The notes: generated from the letters alone by a model not told the origin. A stretch of DNA of 64,000 bases from Prinsepia uniflora (GCA_032719365.1 CM064861.1:94004721-94068720); one strand, 5' to 3'. Numbered from the stretch's first letter, positions 1 to 12,500 are shown. Translations and numbers: made by a program.

Positions 1-1
1 A

Positions 2-1504
2 CTACGGAAGGCGGGAGTTATTTTGGGTACTGACGAGCATGGAGCTTTGTTGGCCAGCTTCCATGTACGACCAGTACTGATTGATCGGATCATTGAGGCA
101 CAACTTCAGGATCCGATACTCTGTATTTACAGAATTGAAGTCGATGCGGATGGCAGGCAGGATTTTACCATCCGGGACGACGGAGCACTTGTGAAGTTGG
201 GCCGTTTGTGTGTACCTGCAGTGGCAGAGTTGCGAGCCGAGATTCTTGAGGAGGCCCATAGTTCGGCTTATGCTATGCATCCGGGAGGTACAAAGATGTA
301 CCGTACCCTCCGGAACCATTATTGGTGGCCAGGAATGAAGAAGGATATTGCTGAGTTCGTGAGCAAATGCTTAACCTGTCAGCAGGTTAAGGCGGAACGG
401 CAGAGACCGTATGGGGCTATGCAGCCACTTCCGATTCCTGAGTGGAAGTGGGACCACATCACCATGGACTTCGTCTTTAAGTTACCAAGGACTCAGAGTG
501 GAGTGGACGGAGTATGGGTGATCGTGGATCGGTTAACCAAATCAGCCCATTTTCTGCCAGTTCAGGAAACCTATAAACCTAACCGACTGGCTCAGTTGTT
601 TGTGAAGGAAATCATACGATTGCATGGTACGCCGGAATCGATCGTGTCCGATCGTGATCCGCGTTTCACTTCCAGGTTCTGGCGGAGTTTGCAAGCTACT
701 TTGGGAACAACCTTACGTTTCAGTACTGCTTTCCATCCACAGACCGATGGACAGTCTGAAAGAACCATTCAAACCCTGGAGGACATGATGAGGTCATGTG
801 TACTACAGTTTCAGGATGCTTGGGATACTCATTTGCCATTGATGGAATTCGCTTACAACAACAGCTATCAGGCAAGCATCGGAATGGCACCGTATGAGGC
901 ACTGTATGGCCGACAGTGCAGGACACCTATCTGCTGGACGGAGGTAGGAGAGCGAGCGGCTGTAGGGCCGGAGATAATGGACTTAACCATGGAAACTGTT
1001 CGCGTGATCAAGGAAAGATTGAAGGTGGCACAGGATCGCCAGAAGAGTTATGCCGACCGACGGATTCGAGACTTGGAGTTTGAAGTGGGAGATTTTGTCT
1101 TCCTAAAGTTGTCTCCGTGGAAGGGGATTATCCGTTTTGGCCGACGGGGGAAACTGAGTCCGCGTTTTATCGGACCGTACGAGATCGTGGAGAGAATTGG
1201 CAGGGTTGCTTACAGATTGGCGCTACCTCCAGAACTTTCTAGAGTTCACGATGTTTTCCACATATCGATGCTGCGGAAGTACGTACATGATGCTTCGCAT
1301 GTACTTGGGGAACAACCTGTCGAACTACGGGAGGATTTGAGCTTCGAAGAACAACCAGTACAGATCTTGGATCGGAAGGACAAGGTACTACGACGGAAGA
1401 CGATCCCTCTCGTGAAGATTCTCTGGAGAAACCAGAATGTGGAAGAAGCCACATGGGAGCCTGAGGCTCAGATGCGAGAACAATTTCCTTACTTGTTTCT
1501 TTGA
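2..1504 (+). CDS. Ty3/gypsy chromovirus pol polyprotein, 3' part (integrase + chromodomain-like tail)
   Basis: The frame is open to the left window edge, so this is the C-terminal ~500 residues of a longer gag-pol. Residues are counted from the codon at 23. The integrase zinc finger shows H79, H86, C116 and C119. The catalytic core shows D149, D210 and E246, with exactly 35 residues between the last two (D,D35E). A GPF/Y-type module (FIGPYEIVERIG) lies near 382-393. The C-terminal tail (about 445-491, ILDRKDKVLRRKTIPLVKI then EEATWEP) matches chromodomain-bearing Tekay/Del elements as I know them. The family inserts element cDNA into host chromatin in the nucleus. The stop is followed 22 bp later by a polypurine tract and the 3' LTR, as expected for pol. 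No internal stop or frameshift is seen. RT and RNase H would lie upstream of the window. Lineage placement is from motif recognition, not a tree. Confidence 0.93.
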   Translation, partial: LRKAGVILGTDEHGALLASFHVRPVLIDRIIEAQLQDPILCIYRIEVDADGRQDFTIRDDGALVKLGRLCVPAVAELRAEILEEAHSSAYAMHPGGTKMYRTLRNHYWWPGMKKDIAEFVSKCLTCQQVKAERQRPYGAMQPLPIPEWKWDHITMDFVFKLPRTQSGVDGVWVIVDRLTKSAHFLPVQETYKPNRLAQLFVKEIIRLHGTPESIVSDRDPRFTSRFWRSLQATLGTTLRFSTAFHPQTDGQSERTIQTLEDMMRSCVLQFQDAWDTHLPLMEFAYNNSYQASIGMAPYEALYGRQCRTPICWTEVGERAAVGPEIMDLTMETVRVIKERLKVAQDRQKSYADRRIRDLEFEVGDFVFLKLSPWKGIIRFGRRGKLSPRFIGPYEIVERIGRVAYRLALPPELSRVHDVFHISMLRKYVHDASHVLGEQPVELREDLSFEEQPVQILDRKDKVLRRKTIPLVKILWRNQNVEEATWEPEAQMREQFPYLFL

Positions 1505-1525
1505 AATTTCGGGACGAAATTTCTT

Positions 1526-1537
1526 AAGGGGGGAAGG
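1526..1537 (+). promoter_or_regulatory. Polypurine tract of the gypsy element
   Basis: AAGGGGGGAAGG sits one base before the LTR start (TGTAACACCCCGG at 1539). It follows an imperfect hairpin, TTTCGGGACGAAA, at about 1507-1520. Plus-strand DNA synthesis is primed from such tracts in LTR retrotransposons. Confidence 0.85.
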
Positions 1538-2022
1538 TTGTAACACCCCGGAAATTCGAGGATTTTAATATTGTAAATTAATGTTTGAATTGACGCTTTT
1601 ACCCTTGCGTTGGGTATGGCCAATTGTTGACTTTTTGAATTATAAATTAAATGGACTTTGACCTATGACCGTGACGTAGTTCGGGACGTCACGAGTTCAT
1701 AGACAGGTGGCACGTCCAATTTGGACGATCAGGGAAAAAGTTATGACTATCGGAAGTTCAGGGGCATTACCGTAATTTGGACATTTGGGGGTGAAAATGT
1801 TGACTTTTCCCTTGGAAACTATTTTTCGGTTGACTCAAGGACCGTTGGGTAGGTCTCGACGTCCTGAGTCCGTAGACAGGCGGCACGCCGAAATCGGACT
1901 TCGTACGGGGAAGTTATGGTCACGGAAGTATTTCGCATTTAACCGAACCAACCGAGAACCGGATTAAAATATTATTTTATTTATGGAATCTGGTTACTTT
2001 AATCAAATCATTCTGGACCCTT

Positions 2023-2048
2023 GGATGAGTGACAAGTGTCACTCATCC
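2023..2048. promoter_or_regulatory. 26-bp near-perfect palindrome in the LTR
   Basis: Arms GGATGAGTGACA and TGTCACTCATCC flank a 2-nt centre. The same 26 bp occurs in all seven LARD LTRs, at 5710, 12312, 16325, 22966, 34920, 40780 and 47382, although the surrounding LTR sequence has diverged. It contains inverted TGAC cores. A role as a protein-binding site or cruciform is inference. Confidence 0.75.
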
Positions 2049-2882
2049 CCACACTCCCTAAAACATGGATCTCTGTTGGCCATTGGATTAAACAATTAAT
2101 TTCCTCTCCTCAAATCCTCACCATTGATCCTATGCTGAGATTTAATCTCAGCCCTTCAACCCATCCAGCCAACCTGTTTATTAATTTCCAGAATTTTCAC
2201 TCATTCATTCTTCCAAACCGTGTGCACGGCTAACCATTCGAACCAACACACCAGCCCCTCACCTTGCAACCTCACCCTCACGGTGACACCAGGCGACCAG
2301 CAGCCACACCCCAGACGCCGACCACCTCCCCACGGCCACCTGCACGGCCGGAATTCCTCCCAGACCCGAGAAGGAGACCCGAACAGCCCAAGTCACCAAA
2401 CCGTCCAAACCTTCACTCTGAGGCTCGAACCAACGTACGGTTGGGATCACTGTGACGGCAGGACGACCCTCTGCTGGACTGGACGACGTGCGGCGGTGAC
2501 ACGGCGGCGGTAGGTTGAAAAACCCGTATGACCCGATTACCTTCCCTTCTTCGAAACGATCGTTTTTGACGTTGATTTTGTTTGTTTGCTTCTAAGACAC
2601 ACTTAAGGGACCCAGACGACCATTTTAAACCAAGGTTCACGGCTGGAAGCTGGACGACTCGCCGGAGAAGACGAACCAGTGCCGGCAGCCGGATTTCTGT
2701 CGATTTTCAGGTAGTTCTTTGAACCTAGAAACTAGTTTTGAGTCCGTAGAACCATAGAACACCTTGTGACGAGTCCATAGGAACAAATCCCATCAGAAAT
2801 GGTGGACGGGTTGGAGAGAACTGATCGGGTCGAACCGTGGGTCTGCGGTGACCCGGTTCTCAGACCCGGTTACTGTAGCGGG

Positions 2883-2927
2883 TGACGTCATCATGCTGAC
2901 GTCAGCAGTGACGTCATGATGACGTCA
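2883..2927. promoter_or_regulatory. Cluster of four TGACGTCA palindromes (left half)
   Basis: Perfect TGACGTCA octamers start at 2883, 2897, 2909 and 2920. This octamer is the classical CRE/C-box-type target of bZIP factors. Four more lie in the continuation of the same LTR at 12874-12915, so the LARD insertion at 2973 falls between two halves of one cluster. Confidence 0.75.
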
Positions 2928-2967
2928 TCATGTCAGAATTCAGTCAGCCCAGGGACCAATGGACTGC

Positions 2968-2972
2968 TGACA
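2968..2972. repeat. Target-site duplication TGACA, left copy
   Basis: TGACA directly precedes LARD element 1. The same five bases follow it at 12845-12849, which fixes the insertion boundaries. Confidence 0.9.
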
Positions 2973-5900
2973 TGACAGGACCCATCCCAATCCCCCCGGG
3001 ATTACCGTGGAATGTGCCCTGCTCCCGTCCAACAAGGGGTGTCAGACAAGGGATAACCAAGAGCTACTGCCCAAACGGGCCATCCAGAGTGCGCAAGGAC
3101 CGATGGAGGAGGTGTGCAATGTCCCAGTCTCTGCTGCAATCGCATCCGTAATCAACCTGAAGGGCATTAAAACCAAAAGCTGTGAGTGGACAAAAACCAA
3201 TAAGTTTACCAAATACATTTATAAGACATTTATGCCCTCCAATAAAAACGTATGCATGCCACCAAAAACCAGTAACCAAAACGTTTGCTCAACCGAGCCA
3301 TTAGGGCCTTAGCCCAGAAACCGTTAACCAAAAACCAAGTGTGGGAACTCAGCCCAAAACCGTGGAATACCACCACCATACATATTAAAACCATGTGGGT
3401 CACCACCCACTACCATAAATGAACATTAATTCATTAAAATCACACAATCATAAATCCACCCGGAAAGCCATTTCATTAATTCATATTTTACCATTACCAT
3501 CACCAGCATCCCTGATGCTAGACGTCCCTGACGTCATGTCTCACGGTTTCATAAGCTACGCGTGCTGCCCGGGGTCTCTCCGGGTCCATATATCTGACAT
3601 CCCTGATGTCTGACGTCCCTGACGTCAATCATAGCAATCCTGCTTCTGAGTCATCATACGGTCCGGTTGCTCCGTATAATGACCCCTCGCAGGCAATGCA
3701 CCGTGACTTCCCCAGTGTCCCAGACATCTGGAGGAGACCATCATATATCCTTGTATCCAGATGGTATATGGAAAACAGTTTTATTAAATCCTTTTATCAC
3801 ATTATTACCATTGGGCCCTGCCCGAAATTTCCATAAAACCACATAATTCCATTTAGGGTCCCTGACCCAAAATCACAATTATTAAATATAGGGTCCCTGA
3901 CCCAAAATCACATTTATAATCCAACTGGGCCTCATGCCCGCTTTTATGAACCACTGGGCCCACGACCCGATTTGTAAACCAACTGGGCCCGCAGCCCGAC
4001 CTTATAAACCCGCTGGGCCCACGGCCCGAATTCACAAATCAACTGGGCCCCTGGCCCGATAATATAACTCAAATGGGTCTCAGCCCGATTTCATACCAAC
4101 TGGGCCCCTGGCCCGATTTCATTAACCAACTGGGCCCCCGGCCCGATTCTCAAATGGACTCCAAGTCCGAAATTTCCAAAACAAGTGGGCCTCAAGCCCG
4201 AGTTCATATTTTCAATTTCAAAACCATTTCATCATATTATTTATTTAACCACAAGCACACAAAACCACCAATAAACCGTTAATCCCGATATATGTGAAAT
4301 ACGGAAAACACCTCGAAATACGTGCAACATATCCAAAATCAATGCTCACAAATACCATCATAGAAATCATGTATATAAACCATATAACACATTTAAGCAT
4401 GCATAGGATTTATAAAACCAAAGTCCACTCACAGACCGTTTTAACCGTGTGCCTCGATACGCGTGCCACCGGCCCTCCCGGGCCACACCACTATCACCGG
4501 GACTCCCAATCCTGTCCAAATTACATTAGAGGGTTACTAACCTCATCATTAACATCCTATCAAAGTCCCGTAATTTTCCCGAATTGTTACTTATTTTTAA
4601 ACTTAATTTAAAACCTTCGGACATCCCGAACACTATCGAGACGGTGTCTGATCGACCCGAAACCAATTCCAAAATGTCCGTTACATTAAATGGGACAGAA
4701 GTCATGTTGACCTCACCTCGAGATTCGTGCCAACGCGCCGCCACGCGCCGCCGTGAGTGGCTGCGCGTGAAACTCACGCGCCTGCTACAGTGTCACCAGC
4801 CCAACCCGTTTGTCTGGTAAACGGGTCCAATTCACCCGCGACACAACCCGGTTCCAATCCTGCCAATTCGATCCTAATTCCTTCAATTGATCAATCCATT
4901 AGCTTCGTTTTAAGTCCAATTATAAGTCTGTAAACTCAATTACACAATTCCTTACCCAGATTCCCACGATTCGATGATGATCCACGAAGAACACCCGGTC
5001 ACTGTTCAATCATGGAAGTCCCTCAATTGATGCAGGTTTCATCCAATTGATGATTCCAGAAGCATCAATGGACCATGAGGAACAATTCCCCCACATCAAT
5101 TGCATCAAACCGGTGCTCAAACGTCACGACTCAAACTCGAGCACCGTCACTGTTCAACAATGGAGTTCTGCCATTCTCCAACGTTTTCCTTCAATTGATG
5201 ATCCCAGAAGCATCGTGGGATCATGAGAAAGCATTTCCCCACAACAATTGAATCAAACACAGCCCCAAACTCCACGACTCAGCCTCGATTTCTTCCTCTG
5301 TCACGAAGCTCGATCAGAGCCAAAACTGCACCATTCCTTCTCGTTTTTGATGTGGATCGACTCGTCTCAACCTCAGGAAGATGTTTGTAACCTCCAATTC
5401 GATCATCACAGCCCAATTCCTTCAATTTGATTTTCCCTCCCAAAACTCAATTTTTCGAATTCACAGTTCCTCCTCACTGCCACTCTCTCGTGTTTACCCA
5501 GTTGAAATCACCCTCAAATTGCTCACAAATTCACACTCTCAGGTTCAGCAATAGGAGAGGAATTGGTTGGGAGAGTGTTGGATTTGGTTGTACACGGTTA
5601 AGGAAAATACAAATGGAATTAATGGAAATTAAAATGATTAATTAATTAATTAATAAATATTAAAACATCATAATGATGTTTCCCCTAAGACAAGGATTCT
5701 GGTTTCAAGGGATGAGTGACACTTGTCACTCATCCAGGTGTGTAGGGTCAACGGTCACTATTCATTATTATATTATTATTTTAATCCCGGCCTCGGTTCG
5801 TTAGTTCGTTTCTTGACCATAACGTCGTCGTCGGATCTCCGATTTCGGCATGCCGCCTGTCGTTGGATTCGTATAGACGATACCTACGTAACGGTCCTTG

Positions 5901-6242
5901 GCCCTCGCCCATCGGACCTCCCGGTCAAAAAGTCAACATTTGGCCCCTAATAAGCCAAATTACCAAAATGCCCCTCAACTTCCGAACACCATAACTTTCT
6001 CTACGAATGTCGGAATCGAACGTGCCACCTGTCTATGAACTCGTGACGTCCCGAACTACGTCACGGTCATCGGTCAAAGTCCGTTTGACCGCCCGATCAA
6101 AAAGTCAACATTTTGCCCACGACCAGGGGCAAAACGGTCATTTTGCACATTTTGTCCGATTCCGCCCTACTAACCACCGTTCAACCTCACTAATCAAGAT
6201 TAGTGACTAAACTAATCCCGGAATTCGGGACGGGTCGTTACA
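2973..6242 (-). repeat. LARD element 1, 3' LTR (copy A)
   Basis: Reverse-orientation LTR of 3270 bp, starting TGACAGGACCC and ending GGGTCGTTACA on the plus strand. It contains the GGGCCC repeat array (3810-4202), GACGTC/GATGTC short palindromes near 3520-3630, and the 26-bp palindrome at 5710-5735. A minus-strand read of these features runs from U3 to U5. Confidence 0.92.
3810..4202. repeat. GGGCCC-rich ~25-35 bp tandem array in LARD LTR A
   Basis: About a dozen degenerate units carry TGGGCCC followed by GGCCCGA, each an imperfect palindrome separated by AT-rich spacers. Several contain GGGCCCAC, which fits the class I TCP consensus GGNCCCAC, and TGGGCC resembles plant Site II elements. Equivalent arrays lie at 10412-10804, 14427-14818, 21068-21459, 42313-42706 and 48915-49308. 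The array is mostly deleted in the LTR at 34413. Confidence 0.8.
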
Positions 6243-6330
6243 ACCTTCCCTCCTTAATAAATTTCGTCCTCGAAATTCCAACCGATCTAATCTCAACGTA
6301 CTTCCCTCCTTAATATGTTTCGCTCTCGAA
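6243..6330 (-). promoter_or_regulatory. Duplicated polypurine-tract module, LARD element 1
   Basis: On the minus strand, TTATTAAGGAGGGAAGG abuts the LTR (6243-6260) and a second, near-identical TATTAAGGAGGGAAG lies at about 6301-6316. Each is preceded by a TTTCGAG..CGAAA hairpin. The same doubling is present in all LARD copies here. Confidence 0.8.
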
Positions 6331-9300
6331 ACTCGATTACCCTGATTCCACGAACACCCCGTGGAAAGTGGAATCGACCACGCAACACGTGTACACCCGC
6401 ACACCAACTAACCAGGCAAAACTTGTCTGCACTCTACGTACCACTAATACTCAAAACGCAACGACTACATTCGACCCCGTCGAATGACTGAAACTACTTG
6501 TTTCGAATTTGACACCACTTGTCAAATCAACCCTCTCGTTGACGCAACAACTCGACGGTTCCTTTCCCACTCCCACTAGGAGTCAGCTGACCCCACTCAA
6601 CAATCTATGTTGACACATCCTGACAAACTGTCACCACACAGTTGTTGTCAGTCGAAAACTGACACTAGACTCACTCGTGGCTACACATGCCACCAACGTA
6701 CTCGACTCACCAATATCCTTACCGACATTTCACACGACCTGTGTGTAATTAGACACATCGGAATTACCATGACCCATTGCATAGTAATGTCCGGTCCACA
6801 ACCAATCCCATGGTATCGGAACCAATCCGACTACCAACACGTTCACCAACACACCTCGGGTATATCCCGTATACCGTAACTAGACATCACAAGTCTACAA
6901 GGTATTGTACCTCGAACCATGTACGAAGTACACACATCTACCTAATAACCAGACTACAACCGCCTAGGTCATAGCCGAACGCGTTCCAACAATGGAGTAC
7001 GTTTGCCCAATCCAGCATGAGACAAAACGAAACTCCACCCAACATCTAGTTCCAATTCCGAATCCAAATCCGCAAGTTCGTAAGAAATCCCGGATCCAAA
7101 CCCAGACATCACAGTTTAACTCATTTCCAAATCCGAATCCGAAATCATTATTCCGTAAGCTAGCATTTGGAATAACCATTCCGTACCCAAACCCAGAAAT
7201 ATACTTTCAAGTTCCAAAATCGAATCCTGAATCGTCACCCAGATATTCGATTCCAAATCCCGAAATCTCGTTCACATTTACCAAGACACACCAAAACCGA
7301 ACCTATCGGTTACCCGTTCAATACACTTGATTGACTTCATAGGGAAGCCAATCCAACCTCCACACGTCTAAGGTTGACAAAATTCAACTACCTTGAAAAC
7401 CTACTCACCCGAGTAGAATACCCTACGGGCCCTTCGAAAAGAAGTTCAATCTCGTCATTTACGACTCACGTACCAAGGTAAGAGTGATATACTCTCCCCC
7501 TATCTGAATCATCAAGATCACGACCCAGATAGACACTGTGTCCCTGACAATAACGTCAAAATCCTAGATCGCCACAACGATTGACAACCGACTCCGACAA
7601 CTAGACAGATCAGTCAACGACGAGACACGTCGAGACTGCGGATTCTCACGGATTACCTTGTATCAGTCCTTGTCATTCCACCTAGGAAAACCAAGGATGA
7701 TCCAAAATAATGACACCAATACTCATCCTACGTGGATGCAACAAAACTTACTGCACTCACCACGCCATGTACCCCAACATCGTCTGCCACCAAGCAGAAA
7801 ATGAAAAATCTCGTTTACCTAATTTCCAATACGTAGCTCCTCCTAATGACCCGCAATTACACCTGGGCCCACCAACCAATACACGCTCAACGTACTGGTA
7901 ACTACAGTCAATGTCTGCCAGGGCAGAAAGCAAGAAGTCAACCCCAATGACTTTGGAATACCAATCACCAAAAACGAGCACCACTCTCGTTCCCCAATCA
8001 CAACTCTCCTCGACACTAAGGTTCCTACCATGTTGGAAACAGACATGCTCCCAACAAGACGTCAAGTCTAACCACTAGACTTCCTACCTCCTCAATTCAC
8101 TTGGACAACCCCGGGTCCACAATCAATCCGCTATTGTTCCGTTCGCACATCCCGACCTTTACAGGTTCAACACTCGGTTTCCCAAGTTCTCAATTACAAA
8201 TTCCTACCTTTATACCACTAATGGTTTTCCTCGTCTTTTCCAGTTTTAATCATTTCCATGTACATTTTAGGGATATTTAAAAACATAAAATCGCACAAAT
8301 TTTGGAGTTGCCAACAACTCCCCAAATCCACTAATCATCCCAAAATTCCTTAAGTCTTAATTATACCATTTTAATCCACTCATCACTGGTTATCTCACCA
8401 CTATTGGGACTTATCCCAACACAGCACAATCTTAACTGGATCCCATCCAGTCCATCCCTCAACCATTACCGAATCTCAAAGACCGAACATATGTTCATCA
8501 TGACGGAGTCACACCCAATTTGTGGCTCATCGTCAACACCATTACCGACACTAGCACCAGCGCTAGTACCAGCACCAACACTCTATCAACATCACTAGTA
8601 TCAGCACACATGCATCCATACTAGCATCAGCACAAAAGTACCAACCCCGCAAACATCCATACTGCACACCGTGTGCAAATACGACAACCCTGAATCTCCG
8701 TTCATACGGAACGACGATCCCGTACCTCACGACTATGGGTACCACTATTCTGACAATCCCTATCAGGAAAATGAACGTTCCCCGAACGTCCCCTGATCCC
8801 CAAGTATCAGAACCATACCAATTACCCTCGATAGCCAGTCATCTCCATATGACTTCCGACTAACTGTCATTGCTATTGAGATCTGCATCCACACATCACA
8901 CCAATACCCGATCCAACACGGGATTCCATAATTTATTTCAGAACCGTATCCGTACATCGAATCCCATAGTTCTGCCTAAACTCACCAGAGCCATCCACAT
9001 GGTCATCCATGACCTCAGCCACTCCTCGCAGCACAAGTTCTCACCCGCTAATCACAATTAAGGTTTACCTTTTTAATACTAGGGTTCCACAATCACACCC
9101 TATGGTTCAACCGAACCAAACAGCTCTCCGTAATATAAAATTCACAACCTGACCGACCCCGCGGTCTAGACATCGAATAGACATCAAATCTAATCCTACC
9201 ATCCCATCAACGTGGGTTCCACCACTAGGTCATCGGCCAACTCCGATGAACCAACATCCCTCACACTAGAAACCACCACAAGGGTTCACATTTTAGACCA

Positions 9301-9559
9301 TTACTCACATGAGGTTCCCCGAACCTAGCTGCACCTAGCAGCACAACAATCCAATATCACATGACCGAACCGACGGTCTCACTATACCAGTTCACCACAA
9401 TCAACCCCACTTGGGTCGAATCACATTAACGCACGGCGTATCGGGCCAATCGCACTCCATCCACTATCCAAACCCAAAAACTATCTATCAGGTTGATAAC
9501 GAATTGCAGCCCAATGAGACATCACACCCTCGACCTGCGCGCACAAATAGAGCAACCAT

Positions 9560-9571
9560 GCTCTGATACCA
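9560..9571 (-). promoter_or_regulatory. Primer binding site (initiator Met tRNA type), LARD element 1
   Basis: The minus strand reads TGGTATCAGAGC, separated from the 5' LTR end by ACT. This is the usual plant primer site complementary to the 3' end of initiator methionyl tRNA. Confidence 0.88.
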
Positions 9572-9574
9572 AGT

Positions 9575-12500
9575 TGACAGGACCCATCCCAATCCCCCCG
9601 GGATTACCGTGGAATGTGCCCTGCTCCCGTCCAACAAGGGGTGTCAGACAAGGGATAACCAAGAGCTACTGCCCAAACGGGCCATCCAGAGTGCGCAAGG
9701 ACCGATGGAGGAGGTGTGCAATGTCTCAGTCTCTGCTGCAATCGCATCCGTAATCAACCTGAAGGGCATTAAAACCAAAAGCTGTGAGTGGACAAAAACC
9801 AATAAGTTTACCAAATACATTTATAAGACATTTATGCCCTCCAATAAAAACGTATGCATGCCACCAAAAACCAGTAACCAAAACGTTTGCTCAACCGAGC
9901 CATTAGGGCCTTAGCCCAGAAACCGTTAACCAAAAACCAAGTGTGGGAACTCAGCCCAAAACCGTGGAATACCACCACCATACATATTAAAACCATGTGG
10001 GTCACCACCCACTACCATAAATGAACATTAATTCATTAAAATCACACAATCATAAATCCACCCGGAAAGCCATTTCATTAATTCATATTTTACCATTACC
10101 ATCACCAGCATCCCTGATGCTAGACGTCCCTGACGTCATGTCTCACGGTTTCATAAGCTACGCGTGCTGCCCGGGGTCTCTCCGGGTCCATATATCTGAC
10201 ATCCCTGATGTCTGACGTCCCTGACGTCAATCATAGCAATCCTGCTTCTGAGTCATCATACGGTCCGGTTGCTCCGTATAATGACCCCTCGCAGGCAATG
10301 CACCGTGACTTCCCCAGTGTCCCAGACATCTGGAGGAGACCATCATATATCCTTGTATCCAGATGGTATATGGAAAACAGTTTTATTAAATCCTTTTATC
10401 ACATTATTACCATTGGGCCCTGCCCGAAATTTCCATAAAACCACATAATTCCATTTAGGGTCCCTGACCCAAAATCACAATTATTAAATATAGGGTCCCT
10501 GACCCAAAATCACATTTATAATCCAACTGGGCCTCATGCCCGCTTTTATGAACCACTGGGCCCACGACCCGATTTGTAAACCAACTGGGCCCGCAGCCCG
10601 ACCTTATAAACCCGCTGGGCCCACGGCCCGAATTCACAAATCAACTGGGCCCCTGGCCCGATAATATAACTCAAATGGGTCTCAGCCCGATTTCATACCA
10701 ACTGGGCCCCTGGCCCGATTTCATTAACCAACTGGGCCCCCGGCCCGATTCTCAAATGGACTCCAAGTCCGAAATTTCCAAAACAAGTGGGCCTCAAGCC
10801 CGAGTTCATATTTTCAATTTCAAAACCATTTCATCATATTATTTATTTAACCACAAGCACACAAAACCACCAATAAACCGTTAATCCCGATATATGTGAA
10901 ATACGGAAAACACCTCGAAATACGTGCAACATATCCAAAATCAATGCTCACAAATACCATCATAGAAATCATGTATATAAACCATATAACACATTTAAGC
11001 ATGCATAGGATTTATAAAACCAAAGTCCACTCACAGACCGTTTTAACCGTGTGCCTCGATACGCGTGCCACCGGCCCTCCCGGGCCACACCACTATCACC
11101 GGGACTCCCAATCCTGTCCAAATTACATTAGAGGGTTACTAACCTCATCATTAACATCCTATCAAAGTCCCGTAATTTTCCCGAATTGTTACTTATTTTT
11201 AAACTTAATTTAAAACCTTCGGACATCCCGAACACTATCGAGACGGTGTCTGATCGACCCGAAACCAATTCCAAAATGTCCGTTACATTAAATGGGACAG
11301 AAGTCATGTTGACCTCACCTCGAGATTCGTGCCAACGCGCCGCCACGCGCCGCCGTGAGTGGCTGCGCGTGAAACTCACGCGCCTGCTACAGTGTCACCA
11401 GCCCAACCCGTTTGTCTGGTAAACGGGTCCAATTCACCCGCGACACAACCCGGTTCCAATCCTGCCAATTCGATCCTAATTCCTTCAATTGATCAATCCA
11501 TTAGCTTCGTTTTAAGTCCAATTATAAGTCTGTAAACTCAATTACACAATTCCTTACCCAGATTCCCACGATTCGATGATGATCCACGAAGAACACCCGG
11601 TCACTGTTCAATCATGGAAGTCCCTCAATTGATGCAGGTTTCATCCAATTGATGATTCCAGAAGCATCAATGGACCATGAGGAACAATTCCCCCACATCA
11701 ATTGCATCAAACCGGTGCTCAAACGTCACGACTCAAACTCGAGCACCGTCACTGTTCAACAATGGAGTTCTGCCATTCTCCAACGTTTTCCTTCAATTGA
11801 TGATCCCAGAAGCATCGTGGGATCATGAGAAAGCATTTCCCCACAACAATTGAATCAAACACAGCCCCAAACTCCACGACTCAGCCTCGATTTCTTCCTC
11901 TGTCACGAAGCTCGATCAGAGCCAAAACTGCACCATTCCTTCTCGTTTTTGATGTGGATCGACTCGTCTCAACCTCAGGAAGATGTTTGTAACCTCCAAT
12001 TCGATCATCACAGCCCAATTCCTTCAATTTGATTTTCCCTCCCAAAACTCAATTTTTCGAATTCACAGTTCCTCCTCACTGCCACTCTCTCGTGTTTACC
12101 CAGTTGAAATCACCCTCAAATTGCTCACAAATTCACACTCTCAGGTTCAGCAATAGGAGAGGAATTGGTTGGGAGAGTGTTGGATTTGGTTGTACACGGT
12201 TAAGGAAAATACAAATGGAATTAATGGAAATTAAAATGATTAATTAATTAATTAATAAATATTAAAACATCATAATGATGTTTCCCCTAAGACAAGGATT
12301 CTGGTTTCAAGGGATGAGTGACACTTGTCACTCATCCAGGTGTGTAGGGTCAACGGTCACTATTCATTATTATATTATTATTTTAATCCCGGCCTCGGTT
12401 CGTTAGTTCGTTTCTTGACCATAACGTCGTCGTCGGATCTCCGATTTCGGCATGCCGCCTGTCGTTGGATTCGTATAGACGATACCTACGTAACGGTCCT

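Larger units (their letters stand above)
1539..2972 (+). mobile_element. 3' LTR of the gypsy element, segment 1 of 3
   Basis: The LTR begins TGTAACACCCCGG directly after the polypurine tract. It shares blocks with the LARD LTRs in this window, notably the stretch from the GTGACGT hairpin at 1671 to the GGTGGCACG near 1713, and the 26-bp palindrome at 2023-2048. It is interrupted at 2972 by a LARD insertion and resumes at 12845. ORFs of 60-100 codons here show no family resemblance and look like chance. Confidence 0.85.
6243..9574 (-). mobile_element. LARD element 1 internal region (non-coding)
   Basis: 3332 bp between the LTRs. The polypurine tract abuts the left LTR (6243-6260, minus strand) and the primer site abuts the right LTR (9560-9571). 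The middle holds low-complexity stretches, such as reiterated GGATTTGG/GGATTCGG-like text at 7040-7270 and CTAG-rich text at 8540-8640. ORFs do not exceed about 112 codons and show no RT, integrase, protease or zinc-knuckle motif. Confidence 0.85.

Noticed and set aside
2220..2513. 97-codon ORF rich in Pro, Arg and Thr in the gypsy LTR
   Set aside because: GC-rich LTR segment with several overlapping open frames on both strands, and no homologous protein recognised.
3007..3312. 101-codon ORF repeated in every LARD LTR (begins MECALLPSNK)
   Set aside because: It recurs because the LTR recurs. It is antisense to the element, shows no known motif and is broken by the 1-bp deletion in LTR copy C (near 13696).
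6992..7330. 112-codon ORF rich in IPNPNP in LARD cores
   Set aside because: It is a translation of low-complexity GGATTTGG-like DNA, antisense to the element. The opposite frame is open too, which points to composition and not coding.
9560..9571. tRNA-like sequence next to LTRs
   Set aside because: Only the 12-nt complement of the initiator tRNA 3' end is present; no cloverleaf surrounds it.
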